Source: Endomychus coccineus (lineage: Eukaryota; Arthropoda; Insecta; Coleoptera; Endomychidae). From it: a stretch of DNA of 64,000 nt. The stretch is taken from assembly GCA_958510875.1 (NCBI GenBank), contig OY294070.1, forward strand, positions 40,972,012 through 41,036,011, written 5' to 3'. How positions within the stretch are numbered: the first letter of the stretch is position 1; every line of letters begins with the position of its first letter. This document shows positions 11,150 through 23,666 of this stretch, one piece after another. The position numbers and the translations under genes are program-made. Below the pieces are notes generated by a model. That model saw only the letters and a program-made list of their open reading frames with translations. It did not search any database and was not told where the DNA came from.

Positions 11150-12540
11150 GCAATATGCAAGGAATACCTCCTTATTTTTTGGTAATAGGTCTGTGCCGTG
11201 GTAGTCTCCAAATCTTTTCAGTAGATACTGTGGGCCTGACACTTAACAGTAAACACTACGGCGCTAGACGTGTCAAACTGTCAACTCAAGAAATTTCGGC
11301 AAAACCTTAGAATAAATAGTGATTTATTCTAAGGCCAAAATCTTAATTGCCACAATTTTTGTGTTGCCAGTTTATAGTTGGTCTATGGTACAGTGACTCT
11401 TATTAATAAAGTCACTGTAGTCTATGGTTGCCAGATGTTTTCAACCATTTACCCCTAGGTGACGTTGTGGAAACTATCAGCATTATAATTTTAAATAAAC
11501 TTCAAAAGTCTTAAGCAAGCACGTATACACATAGATATTGTATGTATATATAATATCTATGAGTATACACACAATTTACATAACCTATCTATAATGAGCT
11601 GTTTCTACATATTGTGTTATAGTAATTACTAATTAGAGTATCGAGATGTTATTTGGATAATAACGAACAGAAGTCAGCAGTGTGTTTCACAGAACAATAA
11701 CATTTATTGCTAGGTAATGCTTTATAAATACATAGCGCCCTAGTGAAATATAATGTAAGCCCAAATCAGGATGTTTATTGAAAAATTATCATTAATAATA
11801 GTTTCTATTATAGAAATAGGAAAATTTCCTATTTCTATGGTTTCTACTATCGTTTGTCACGTGGTACACTATCATCGAACCGCGGTAAGTTGAGGATTTA
11901 AAATCAATCGGAGAAACGACTTTGACGCTTCATTATTGCGTAAGAATCGTTTCTATTTGCTTTGCCTGTTTGTTGGTTAATTAGAGAATACTTGTGTAAA
12001 TATAAACATGTGGGTAAATAATAATATTACACTATATTGAAAAATAATAATGGGTCTTATGATTGAACTTTTGCGTTAATTTTTACATAAACCTGATAAT
12101 GTTATGGTAACAGGTGGAGGATAAAATTTCTAATAGCAGCACAAGTATGATCCACGGAGTCGATAACAGTATGCGCAGATATTAGTGTGAATAATTTTCG
12201 AAGTCAACCTGACATCAAGATAAAACATAAGTTGTAATAGTATATTAGAGAACTAGTTTCATTAGGAAGGCGGTTTTGGCACACGAGCTTAAGTTAGTAG
12301 CATATCGCATCAATGTAGCAATGATGTAATATACTCATATTCTTTTGTTGTAATTCTTGTACTTTATCGAACACCACCTCCTTAGACAAAGGTACCCAAC
12401 ATTGTACTCAATTAATTCCCTACTACTGTCTCTCTCCAATATCACCCTCACAGCGCTCCTCTGGGTGTGCGTGTCCTCACGGCTTCCAGCAAATAATCGG
12501 AATTTGCAATCGGGCAATTAACCTTACCTTTCAACTATTT
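11150..12540. other. AT-rich 5' flank of zinc-finger gene 1 with small hairpins
   Basis: No coding pattern is recognised. Three perfect or near-perfect hairpins are seen: 11305-11334 (13-bp stem CCTTAGAATAAAT, 4-base loop), about 11390-11420 (stem ACAGTGACT) and about 11809-11836 (TAGAAATAGGAAA inverted). They may be decayed MITE ends. A promoter for gene 1 should lie somewhere here, but no convincing core element was identified. Confidence 0.4.
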
Positions 12541-12544
12541 TATT

Positions 12545-13560
12545 CATTATTATTATATTATGATATGCCGCCACCACCTACTTATTTGAGATGGTAAGCA
12601 GGAACCCTCCGGTACTATCGATGCTTATAACTTTATAGGTAAACTTTGGGTTGGTCCGCTTATTAAATCAAAACCAATCGAACTTATGACCTGGATTTAT
12701 TATTAATAACTTTAATAGGACAAATATAATTATATAGATATATAGGGACTATTACGACTAAACTAAATAGTCACTACGCCTTACCGTCGTGACAAAATAA
12801 ACAAAATGAATAGTGGTTTCTGAATTAAGTCTCAAAAAAAAGTCCTTTTACCACATTAATACTCTACTCGAGGTGATTCGTCCGTTGCCGTGATTAGCGG
12901 GAATCATTCAGTACAAGTCCAACCCAAACAGCTAAAATTATCTAGACCTAAGACTTACCCCATTGTTGTCTAATCTTCCCCCAATATTTGGTCCTCTACC
13001 ACTGACTACTTTTAATTCAACGGACGAGTCGGTGCCAATGATATAGGAACGAACTTATCTATTTAACGATGATAACACATCGGAGTTCCGGGCTGTCTTC
13101 GAAACTGAATTAATTAGCAACTTAATTTGTTTACAACATCACACCTTAATCACCAAACTTTATTTTTAAGAGAAAGGAATGAATTCACTTCGGCTTTAAT
13201 AACACGCGACTTGAGTATGGACCGGCCAAAACTGCCTTCTTCCCTCTTGAAGAAAGTGTTTTATCAAAACAGCATATCCTCTATACCCCCTTACTTCCCA
13301 CCCCGATTTTACTTTTATTTCCAGATCCCTGTTTTCGCTGATGTAGTATTTTTCATTGATAACACCTTCATGTGAGTACAGGGTATCGTTTCATATCTTC
13401 GGCGGGAAAGAACTTTCATTGTTTCAATCCAGAATAATATCATCACCTTAACTCGATAAGATTATCGCAACATACAACAGGCTACCTTAATAATGAGAAG
13501 CTACGATTTCCATAATTCCTATTTATTACATTATACCCCCCTTAAAAAAGATCATTCACC
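12545..13560 (-). mobile_element. possible LTR with polypurine tract (3' end of an LTR element)
   Basis: On the minus strand a purine run (AAAAAAG..AAGGGGGG region, about 13535-13555) is followed at once by TGTAATAAAT at 13530, the layout of a polypurine tract abutting a TG-starting LTR. The other LTR boundary is not clear, and no second LTR, primer binding site or pol gene is seen. Upstream on the same strand, past a LINE insertion, lies the glycoprotein-like relic at 14940-15890, which would fit an env-like gene. This is inference. Confidence 0.3.
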
Positions 13561-13814
13561 CCTGCGGATGTATGGACCTTTCAGAAAATCTATCTTCTCC
13601 TTGAATAACCAATAATATATGTTAACCCTATTCTAACTTACAAAGAAGATAGATAGGCTACTGCTAAAAAAAATAAAAACATGCTAAAACTTATACACTA
13701 AATACATGGCGGATTAAATCCACATCTAATGGGACATATTAATTAATGCTAGAGTGTTCATAATTGTTCAATATTTGCGAATGACTCCCGGTTCGTTCAT
13801 CGTAACAACGCAAT

Positions 13815-14940
13815 CGCGTGGTGGTCAAAAACAAAAACCAAAGCATCCCAGCATTCACTGAACAGAGTTCAGAGGCTCGTATGCTTAGGAGTAACGGGTG
13901 CAATGTCTACCACCCTAACGGCTGCGATGAAGAAGCTGTTGGGTTTGGAGCCACTGCACCTCGCCGTTCAGGCAGAGTTCATAAGAGGAGCGTATCGCTT
14001 CGATCTTATCGACCTAGGAAAGGCTGACCAAAAAGGCCGAAGCATCCTCGGACTGCTTGGATCACCTGGGCCATTGGGGATGAGATCCGACAGGATCAAG
14101 GTTCACAGCACTTCCGTGCCTTTCATGATTCAAACCTTGAATGGGCGGGAGAACGCTGAGGGCAGTCCTCATATGATACCAGGGGATTCCATATAGCTGA
14201 CCGAAGGCACCAAGACGGAAAAAAGTACCGGTGCTGGAATAGTCTAGAAAACGGACCAAGGGGAAAGAATTTCTTTGAACCTAGGGACTTTTGCGACAGA
14301 ATTCCAAGCAAAAATAGTTGCTATTACAACATGTGCTCGAATTATGAGGGAGAGAGCCTATGAGATAGTGAGCAACCTGACAGTGCTTGAGGCACTGCCT
14401 GCAGTCCTACAAATCACCTCACAATGTGTACTTGACTGTGTTAAAGAACTAACGGCACTAGTAATGAACCCCAATAGAGTAACACTCGTGTGAGAATCTG
14501 AGGAAGCCAAACGAGAAGGGACTGAAAACTGCCGTCGCACTAGCATTTCTCATGCCACAGCGAAATCTGTAATCCAAAAATGGCTCGAGATAGAGCACCG
14601 TGCCTACTGGAGAGAACTGCTCCGTATGTCGCACTCCAAGTGACTGAAGGGAGATCTTCAGCAGCAACGAATGAAAAATCTGCTGATGTTCAACAGACAA
14701 GAAATACGGAATCTTGTTTCATTCCTGACCGGACACGCCCCATGCAACAAACACCTCTACATCTACGTCTGGTAGATCAGCCCACTTGCAGGGGTTGCGG
14801 CGTAGAAGTTTGAACACACCTCGGAGAAGATAAAACTACACCCGAGGAAAACAGAAGTATCCCCTATATCAGGCTACTGAAATTCATAGAATACACCGGA
14901 CTGATGAGGAGGTAGCAAACCACTCCAAAATCGGTTATGG
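13815..14940 (+). mobile_element. LINE 3' fragment with RNase H and C-terminal zinc motif
   Basis: The 5'-truncated frames give, in order, a post-RT segment (VTGAMSTTLTAAMKKLLG), an RNase H start (TDGTKTEKSTGAGI, then FATEFQAKIVAI), the region before the last catalytic block (VTLV), then SFLTGHAPCNKHL and CRGCGVE. It ends with LLKFIEYTGLM and a stop near 14913. RNase H plus an LTGH/CxxC tail is typical of I/R1/LOA-type non-LTR elements. Several frameshifts break it. It interrupts the minus-strand glycoprotein-like relic. Confidence 0.75.
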
Positions 14941-15890
14941 CACCCCATAGATATTGCAGAGTGCTTATGGCCATTGCCTTCAATTCTTGTGTATCTAACA
15001 GTTTTATCATTGGATACCCTTGATTATTGGGGTCTTCTCCCTGTAGTTTTCTTATTAATATATTTTGAACCGCCTTACTACTACTACCGTCGGTGATAAT
15101 TCGTTGGCTCTTTAGGACTTCGTTCTGAGTATACAGCCATCCGGAACTAATTGCGCTAACAGGGGAGAATTTTAATTTAACTTCAGCTTCTACTCGGAGT
15201 TTAGTTGGTGTAGCGCTCATAATTGGCAATGGTGTCATCCCTATCCATTGATTATTGATAAAATATAGAGGCGGAGTGACGTGATTACAGTCCAGCTCTT
15301 CGGCATCATTTTGCAAAATGTGTGTGATGGGAGCCATAAAGTTGGATTGATTATTACAGGTTACGGGTAATTCGTGGTGGCATTTAGTTGTACGTCGTAA
15401 CGCCACTGGCCTGGGAACACATTGCATAACATAGATAACTTCTCCCAATACTCGGCCGAAGTATCCCGGCTGTTGCTTTAATAACCATTCCACTTCGTGA
15501 TACATTAACATAGCCATTAATAACTTTGTTTTCAGCATCTCACTTTTTAATTCGGAACGTCTTGTAATAGTGTCTATATAAAAGTCTTCAATCGAATGTT
15601 TATAGGGTTGTTCAATATATAAAAATTTACTATTGAGATAGGTCAATAGATTGATATTTTCTGCAATCATCTTTCATGACCCGAGTCTGCGTCGTATTTA
15701 AAACCAAAATGTGGGGATGTTCGGTTTGTAAAAGTTCCTTATTGCAAAACATTTCTCTTGCTGCTCTACAACTAAAAATGAGGAAATTGAGGAGTGGCTG
15801 TGCATGCCACAGTGAAAGATTATCCGGCTTACATAAATTTTTCCAAGCTCTACATTTTTTGGGGTGATAGGAAAGCTTGAGTCCTAACAT
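14940..15890 (-). pseudogene. endogenous viral-type glycoprotein fragment (possibly chuvirus-like)
   Basis: The minus strand encodes about 300 residues in two overlapping frames, with a frameshift near 15665. Visible features are a CHHELPV block, NNQSNFMAPITHIL, a later LDC..PPLYFINNQW and, near the end, a hydrophobic LWGAITDFG stretch that may begin a membrane anchor. This order recalls the surface glycoproteins of chuvirus-type negative-strand RNA viruses, which are known as fossils in arthropod genomes and as env genes of some LTR elements. The family is assigned by recall only. The 3' end is cut by the LINE at 13815-14940. It is a non-functional relic. Confidence 0.42.
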
Positions 15891-15899
15891 CTTACGAAA

Positions 15900-17370
15900 T
15901 TTTGTTAATTTCGTTTAAAAGAGAAGAAAGTTTAAATCGGTCAAAGTTCGTGGAAAATGAGTTTTTTGCAAAACTGCTTTATTTAAATAGCTGTAACATT
16001 GGCCCTAGTTGACCAATTTTGACATTCAAGTGCTCATTTGAAAGGTCAAAAACAGACAAACAAAATGAAACCTGTGAAATATATTTTGAATCAAATTTTG
16101 ACTGTTGGCATCAGCTAGAAAATAGTACATTTTTCGAAATTTGGGTTCCACTTTATCATGTCGCTAACGGAGGCCTTGAGTTCGGGGAGTCTAAATTTTC
16201 TTTTGTGAATACTAGAGGACATTACGAAAGAAATGAGGTCTCCCGGAAGTTTTTTGGTTGAAAGGGCGCTGAGAACCAGCCTATCGAAGATAGGCTTGAG
16301 AGGGCTATATTTCGGTCTAAAAAGGGCCCGTTCTCGGGACCCCTGACCCCTCGAAGTCTGAAATTTTGGAAAAGAGCTCTATTTCAAAGGTGCATCAACA
16401 TCAAAAAATTTCAGCCAATTTGCCGACCGACACGCGCAGCGATCTTTAAATAATTCATAGATCTCTTCATATATATCATTTAATTTGATTGAAGAGTTTA
16501 ACTCGTAATTCCTAATCACCTGTCAGCGAATACGACCTTCAAGGCATCGTGGTCAGAAACAGCTTCCTAGTGGGCTACATTATACACCTAGCGGTGGCAG
16601 CTTCAAAGAACCTTAAGGGTACATGAATCAACTAATAAGATCTTTGATACCTGAACAGGTTCCAACAAACAATTCTCAATTCATATAACACGTCAATGAG
16701 GTATTAACGCTACCTGAAATAATACTCAGCCGACTGTTACAAGCGACGAAATAGGCTTTTTAACCTATTCACTTGCCTGAAAAACTAAATCTGGAGTTGG
16801 CAGAAGCATTATAGCTTCAGAAATCAGACGTTTGGAACGTGGGATTATAACTTGCAGTGGATGTGTCCCTCGTTTGGAAGTAAGGACATACAGCGGCTCA
16901 TTTTCGCGTATATATCGGTTTTAAGCATTTCTGAATCGATCTAGAATATTTTTACTTCCCTCAGTATACGTAGTATATAGTGTAAGGCAAGTATTGTGAT
17001 CGGGCCAACTATTTTTTTCCGGATTTTCGCGGATAGATAAAATAATGGCCTTGAATTATTAACTAGATTAGGATACACGATACTTAACTTATGTTTAGAA
17101 ACTATTCGTTGTGGGAAATTATATGTTGCATCTGTTCCTATAAGGTGTCCTCGTACGATTGGAAAGTGTTTTCACCTTTAAATGAGCGTGTATGAAAGTG
17201 CTATGACTCAATAAAGAGCGTTGCAATATGGCTTCCTAAGTGAATGTTAGGGAAGAAGCAACATAAAGTGTTACCAATTTGTTCAAATTTCAAAATAATT
17301 GACACAATTCACACTTACTTCGGTGCCACTACGAGAACCTTGTTGTTATTGCTGTTACCATGAAATCTTT
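15900..17370. other. unassigned stretch, probably old repeat
   Basis: No coding pattern is seen. A small perfect hairpin (AGCCTATC, loop GAA) lies at about 16275-16293. Base composition rises in GC toward the LINE that follows. Confidence 0.4.
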
Positions 17371-17379
17371 TATAGGGAC

Positions 17380-19190
17380 AATAGTTCCCGCCCCGAGGGC
17401 CACCATTGGCGCGGGATTGGGATACGCCCAATTAGCGCATTCATGCAAGCATGAATTACCAGTATTGTTCGCAGGAGACAAGTCCCGTTCACCTCACTGG
17501 ATAGGAGCGAGGTACTATCTATCCTCTGCTAGCTAACAGGCTAGTATCGGAGTTGGTACGCAACTCACACGTCGAGAGGGAGCAAGCCCCCTCTCTAGCA
17601 AAGCATGCTGGCTTTAAACCACTGCCACCACGAATCCTAACACCGTCGGACAGGCCCCGGAAATACCCGGGTGGGCTACCTGCCCCCCGTGGTAACGGTT
17701 TAGATCACCGGTCAGATCTTCGAGGTTGACACCTCCCTCAGTTAAGGTCTTGTCACCTCTCCCAGTTAAGGTCTTGTCACCTTAGCACTGGTCAGCTAGT
17801 TCGGGTTCGTGAAGTCACCAGTTCCAAAGACTTCCTCTGTGATCTTCTCCGATCACGTACTTCGGGGAGTACGAGCAAGGGCCCAGTCGAGCCACCAGGG
17901 AACAGCCCCCCAGCCGCGTGCTTAACTGTTCCGTAGTGGTTCAAGGCCAATTCCTCGGGCCACAGGCCTCTTCCGCACGATCCGGAGCTTCCTCCAGCTT
18001 AGGTCCCCCTGCTTCACCTTTGTACCTTCATTCATACCTATGCTTTCTCCTTTCAAACACCTTCTTTGCATACCTGTCTCCTTGTCGGAGAGATTCCGAC
18101 AGAGTGAGGGTACCGTCCTTTTCCCCATTCACTCATTTCCCATATATCAGGGTAGAGTTCACATTCTAACAACATGTGCCGCCAGTCTTCATGCGACCTC
18201 GCCTGACAATCACATTCTGCACTGGGGGCAAGCCCCCTACCGTGCAGAAACCCATTCATACTCCCGTGGCCTGTAATTAGGAAACCCAAATACAAGCTCG
18301 GGTCAAATCATTCATTTTCCATGGTGAAATGGACGTCCTTGATAAATTCTTACGTAACTCTCCTGGGGCTATTGTCCCAGTTACTCTGCCAATCATGTAG
18401 GATTCTCATCTGTCATCTTCTCGTTCTTCTTCTATATCCTCGAAGTCACATTCATTGACAAAGCCCAATGGTGCTAGCGAGTCAAACTTCGCAATCTTCT
18501 TTTACATACCCCTCTCACATAAAGCAAGTCCCATGGAAGTGCCCCCCAAGAACCTGCATCGCAGCGGTAGAGACCGTTCTGCACACTCTCACACATGCAT
18601 ACAGCGCTACTCTCTGGTACCCTTTCAGCATCTTCCTCGCATATTCATAATTCAACACCTCATACCACACTCTCGCACCGTTACACACACACAAGACAGC
18701 AGTAGACCCTTGTACCAGATACGTACCGCCGTCTTATTCAGACCCCAGTCCTTCCTTGTTACTCTCCTCATACAGCCCACCACACCAGCGACCTTGTCCC
18801 TTAAGTAGGCCAGGTGTGGCTTGGAATTCATTCTTTCCGACATTCTTATCCCAAGATAGTTCACACTACTTACATACTTTACGCCAGTGTTGGCGACTCT
18901 TACGTTCGGGGGTCGTCCACCAGAGAGGAAGTCTTTCAGCAACATGCTTACGGTCTTCCCCTCAGATATTTCAACCCCTACTTCCTCACCCCAAGCTCTC
19001 ACGACTTCCAGCCATCTGGAACCTGAAGCCTCAATTTCTCTCCTGCTGTTGCCCTCTACGGTCAATACGAGGTCGTCCGCAAAGGCAGCAGGTTCACATC
19101 CATTCTCCTCGTTCCGACCAGTTCATCCATCATGTTCCATAACACCGGCCCACAAACAGAACCTTGAGGACAGCCATTATCCATTGTTTT
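17380..19190 (-). mobile_element. R1-type LINE, 5'-truncated
   Basis: A GC-rich island in an AT-rich window. Minus-strand frames give GCPQGSVCGPVLWN near 19150, then, after a frameshift, FADDLVLTVEGN (the catalytic box), VEISEGKTVSML, VKYVSSVNYLGIRMSE and a domain ending at 18652. A further frame at 18295-18053 has LITGHGSMNGFLHG, CDCQAR, EDWRHMLLECELY, the C-terminal zinc motif of R1-clade elements. The remaining 670 bases would be the 3' UTR. The 5' end is lost at about 19190 and frames are interrupted, so it is not active. The GC bias suggests a different base-composition history from its surroundings. Confidence 0.85.
17733..17784. repeat. short tandem repeat in the R1-type 3' region
   Basis: Two adjacent copies of a unit with CAGTTAAGGTCTTGTCACCT, about 25 bases apart, lie within the presumed 3' UTR. 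Confidence 0.7.
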
Positions 19191-20149
19191 GTATTTCATT
19201 ATCTTTAGGAAAACTAAACTTTAAATGTTTGGCCCATTATTGTAATTTCCCTTGCAGCCAGGAACACAACATTTATTCGGCATAATTAATTAACAAAGGT
19301 CAGTAGCCTGTACGGTACGAGGTATTGTGTGGATAGCTTTTCTACAGGTAAGTTGCTTTTTATGTCTCCATTCCGTTTCGAAAATTTCATAATTAATCGT
19401 TATCGAAAATATAATTTATGATGAACACGTAATATCTTTAAGATACGTAGTGATTGATTTTGTACTTTATTGGTTTACTGATTAATTGTATTAATCTGGT
19501 TTCTCTTCAAATCGTCTGTAATAGTTCACATAATCCACCTTCATGTTCATTATCATCTTGATTTAACGTAATTTTCATATTTTGCTACGATCATTCATCT
19601 CTGATTCTCGAATCAATTAGCTCGTCTAATCTGATGATAGAAATCGAATCGTATTTTCTTGTTTCCAACCTAGAATTCTGCATGCCTCGTGGGTGAGGTA
19701 ATACATTCTAGTGTATCAACTGGGAAAGGATTGACGAGGAAAAGCTAGGATAAGAAGGATTATCTGTTCAAGAGTGAACTAGAAAATCTTTCCTTCAATT
19801 ACAGTATTTTCACTTGGTAACAGATTAAACATAATATCTACATAAAATCTTTCAATTTCAACTTAATGCTAAATAAATTATAACTAAATTATTTAATATT
19901 CTTTTTTCCACAAACTCACCTATAATTTGTTGATGCTTAATAAAATTAGTTGACAGTAAATTTGTTATTCCGACTGCTTGTGTTACATTTCCTTTGGAAT
20001 TGGGGTCAAGTTTCTGCTCGTTTTGTTTTTTTCCACAGGGTTGAACGATTGAAAAGTCTCTGTCGTTTGCCTGCCTGCACGTGTTTGCATAATTATACCC
20101 GACCGAGCAACTTGATGCAGTTTCCTTCCGCTCCACCGAGTTCTAAGTA
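19191..20149. other. AT-rich spacer, nothing recognised
   Basis: No coding pattern or terminal repeat is seen before the duplicated unit begins near 20150. Confidence 0.45.
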
Positions 20150-20853
20150 CGGTAATTTTTTACTTAATTGAAGCAACGATTTTTTTACACTTGATTCTTG
20201 GGATTTTCACAAATTATTTCTTTTCGAATCAAACTTTAATTAGAGTACTATTATCCAAACTGCATATTCTAAGTTGGTAATTTTTATTATTTATAGTAAT
20301 CAACTTCTCGTTAAAATTGTGTTCAATTAAATTCAAACAGATACTTGTTTTATTAAAATTCAATTCAATTTGTAAACCATTTATACTTTTGCTAAACTTC
20401 ATTATTCCATTGGATGATTAAAACCACTTTGTTAAGTTTCAAACCATTATTATTTTATTTTCTCTTATTTGATTCATCGACTATCTAACCACCCCGTAAT
20501 GCCGGAAATTCTTGACAGTGGGTCCTTTCTTATCTTTTTATCAGAGCTGTTGGCGTGCTTAGGCAACCCATCAACAACTCAGTAGTTGAATTGGGAAATA
20601 ATGTTAAGCCTTACAGTGACACTTAAAGACCCTGAAACCTTACAAGACATAACTTGTACTCATACTAAAACGCAATACACGTTTCACTCGAATCTATCAA
20701 ACCCTATTGAAAAATAACGATTTGTGAAGAACTTATACTTTCAGTCTAAAGATGACGTTATTCAAACAAAGCAACAAAGGTAAGATAAAAACTAGAAAAA
20801 AACATCAGAAAATATCTCTCCGAGATAGGTGTTGGAAAAGTGATAAGTAATAT
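20150..20853. repeat. 3'-flank unit of the zinc-finger gene array, copy 2
   Basis: Collinear with 4950-5693. It stops at GTCTAGCTTATATT (20854-20867), where a Penelope-like element has inserted, and resumes at 23496 with a second copy of the same 14 bases. Confidence 0.8.
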
Positions 20854-20867
20854 GTCTAGCTTATATT

Positions 20868-23495
20868 TTATTATAGATACAATCTCGGGAAATAGGTCAC
20901 ATTAACACTTATGCTTTATAGTTTCTCGTCTTTACATACGTTTCGGTCTCACGACCATCATCAGAAGACTTATTATGTCTAAAACTGGATTACTTGAAAC
21001 TAATTGTATTACACAAAGCGTCCTTATCGCACCAATCTCAATTAAAATGCCCACGTCGCCGAAACGAACAGAAACACGAATAATCGAAATTGTAACACAT
21101 CAATGTTATAAGTATAATATATCAAGAATCCATTGTTGAGCAGTATACTCTTAATAAATGCGAGTTCATGTCAACAAAGTCTATGAACGACTAGAAACGA
21201 GAATATTAAGTTCAAGTATCCACTTTCAAACCAGATGTAGATTTACGAGCTATTGACCTTCTACCTAAAATATACTTTTAACATTATGAAGACGCATGTA
21301 GGAATTCGCAAGAGTTCTTATTTAATTAAATTAGTATAAATCTGACTTAGTGTCTGAATATCTGTTCTATGATTAACAGATTTAGAGTCACGTTTTATGT
21401 GAATCATCTCCAGAATAGATCTTTTATAATAATTGGTTTCCTTAGTTAAAATATTAACATTATTGTAATCGAATTGATGGTAATAATCAAAGCAGTGTTT
21501 AGCAAGGGAGGTGGAATTTTCTAAGTTTTTGTTTCTTGTGCTATACTTATGGCCATACATTCTTTTTTGTAAATTTTGTTTAGAGATTCCAGTATAAGTT
21601 CCATCGCAATCTAAACAATTTAATTTGTATACTGTGTGGGTTTGTTTATATTAGGTATTAAAGGTTTTAGATTTGAGAAATATTTTCCAACACAGTTAGT
21701 AGGCTTATGCGCGACATTTATATCATACTTTTTCAAACATTTCTTAATTTTCTCTGAGGTCTCCAGAATGTATGGTAATGTTATAAAATTGTCTGTATTA
21801 CCTTTTATGTTATTTATATATGAAGATCCATTATAGATTTTGTTTATTCTTTCTTTAATGATGGGATTCAAAAATGTTTTTGGGTAGCCATTCATCCTAT
21901 GGGTGGGACAATTCAACCGCGCGATTTGTAAGGCTATTCATAACACTTTTTTTATAACAAGTTGGTGCAACGGAATTGAAATGAAGATAACGTTGAGACC
22001 AAACTTCTTCAGTAAACCACGAAGTTTTTATTTTTCCATCTGCATCATGCCTAATGTTCATATCTAGGAAAATTATGTTTTTGTTCACTTCTATTTCACA
22101 AGTAAATTGAAGTTTACAGTGGAAATTGTTAAATTTATTAATCATGCACTGAATTTTATCATTGGGAACACACATAAGGCAATCATCTACATACCGTTTG
22201 AAAATCGAATGAATTTATAACAGATTCCTCTAGGCATTCCATAACAAGGTTAACAATAATATCTGAAATAGGAGATCCCATTGCTGTGCCGAATATTTGT
22301 TCAAAATATTGCTCACCGTATTTAAAATAAGTGCATTCTAAGCAAAACTCTACTGCATTTATAAACTCCGTTTGATGTAGAGGTGTGTGGTTTTTAATCT
22401 TTGCCCAACGTTTTTTGATGCTACTTAATGCCGAAGCTACTGGTATGTTTGTAAATAAAGAAACAACATCCAAGGAAATTAGTTTAAGATTTACGGGTAC
22501 GGATTGATTTTTTATAAATTCATTAAAATGCCATGAGTCTTTCACATAAAATTCATTATTTCCTATTACATTATTGATAGATTTTGATAAAAATTTTTAT
22601 AAATTGTAGTAGGCGCACCAATATTACTTACAATGGGTCTTAGACGTATATCACTTTTATGCAATTTCGGAAGCCCGAAGATATAAGGTGCTAGCCCATT
22701 ATGCCAAATTAATTTATTTTTCAATTCAATAGGAATTATCTTATTTTTGTGCCAATTATTTATTGATTTTTTCATGTTATTTTGTACTGATAATGTAGGG
22801 TCAGATTTGAATTTTTTGTAAGTTGTTTCATCATTTAAAAAGTTTCCCATTTTGTTTTCGTAGTCATTTCTATGCATTATGACGGATTTATCACACTTTT
22901 CCGTGTTCAAAACTAATATTTGAGGGTTAGCATCTAAGAACTCTTTCGGTTTTTTGTATGATAGTTGAAACGATTTTTTGCAATACCTACTTCCGCTTTC
23001 TGTTTGTTCTTTTTATTTGTCAAGATGTTACAAATTTTGTTTCTAATTTAATTTTTTTCCTCTAAATTTGTATTCCTAATTCAGAATTCTAAATTAGCAA
23101 TTATATTGTCGATAGGCAGTTTTTTATTATCAGGCAATGCAAATTTCGGACCTAAGCCGGAATTATTGTGCAGTTAGGTTTTTCAACCATTGTTATTGAT
23201 ATTTTGTTTTACACAAGTTACGTCTTTCATTAAATTATTTATCTTTCTAGATTGAATGTCTTTGATTTGTTGAATTTTTTTTGCTGATTTTGAAAAAATT
23301 GCGAGATCAAAATTTAGACAACAGGATTTTTTAACGCGTTTAATTTTGTTTTCAACCTCTACTACATTCGCGCATGCTTCTTTAATACATAAATTTAAAC
23401 AATTTTTTATGAAGAGAATTTAATAATTTTGCGTACATCTTATTTTGCACCTTGCTAATCATATTATCCTTTGATTTAGGTTTAATGAAATTTGG
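20868..23495 (-). mobile_element. Penelope-like element, type A, near complete, with target-site duplication
   Basis: A 2.6-kb insertion flanked by a 14-bp direct repeat GTCTAGCTTATATT (20854-20867 and 23496-23509); the paralogous empty site is at 5680-5693. Minus-strand frames run: a lysine-rich N-terminus (about 23470-22920), RT fingers with PYIFGLPKLHK (22910-22566), RT palm with ISLDVVSLFTNIP and FGTAMGSPIS (22545-22183), the catalytic YVDD at 22193-22182, LDMNIRHDADG (about 22040), a linker with CVGKYFSNLKP (about 21720), then GIY-YIG with CDGTYTGISKQ (about 21590). It is broken by frameshifts, one just before YVDD. The last 400 bases are the terminal repeat with a hammerhead motif. Confidence 0.9.
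20928..20969 (-). ncRNA. hammerhead ribozyme motif in the Penelope terminal repeat
   Basis: On the minus strand the order is GUCUU, CUGAUGA, U, GGUC-GUGA-GACC, GAAAC, GUAU, GUA, AAGAC. The outer GUCUU and AAGAC pair perfectly as helix I, GGUC/GACC with a GUGA loop form helix II, and C-GUAU-G makes a very short helix III before the GUA cleavage triplet. Both conserved core strings (CUGAUGA and GAAA) are intact. The single U after CUGAUGA is an extra bulge. Published work reports hammerhead motifs in Penelope-like terminal repeats, so the location fits. Cleavage is not shown. Confidence 0.7.
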
Positions 23496-23521
23496 GTCTA
23501 GCTTATATTAATAGTCAACAA

Positions 23522-23527
23522 TTTATT
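23522..23527 (-). promoter_or_regulatory. polyadenylation signal AATAAA of zinc-finger gene 2
   Basis: The hexamer sits about 140 bases past the stop codon at 23667, at the same place as in gene 1. The Penelope insertion ends only 13 bases further on, so the 3' end of the gene was spared. Confidence 0.5.
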
Positions 23528-23666
23528 CTCAAAATACTGTATAATGTAAATGTTGTACAATTGGTCAATTCATTTGCAATCGCAATATTAACATGACTAT
23601 ATTATTTACTTCTTCATATACTATGCATACATTTCAAATATAATTATTGAATTGCTTCATATTATT

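Noticed and set aside
17918..19285. Several plus-strand frames in the GC-rich region
   Set aside because: They are antisense shadows of the R1-type LINE, whose minus-strand motifs (catalytic FADD, C-terminal zinc motif) are clear.
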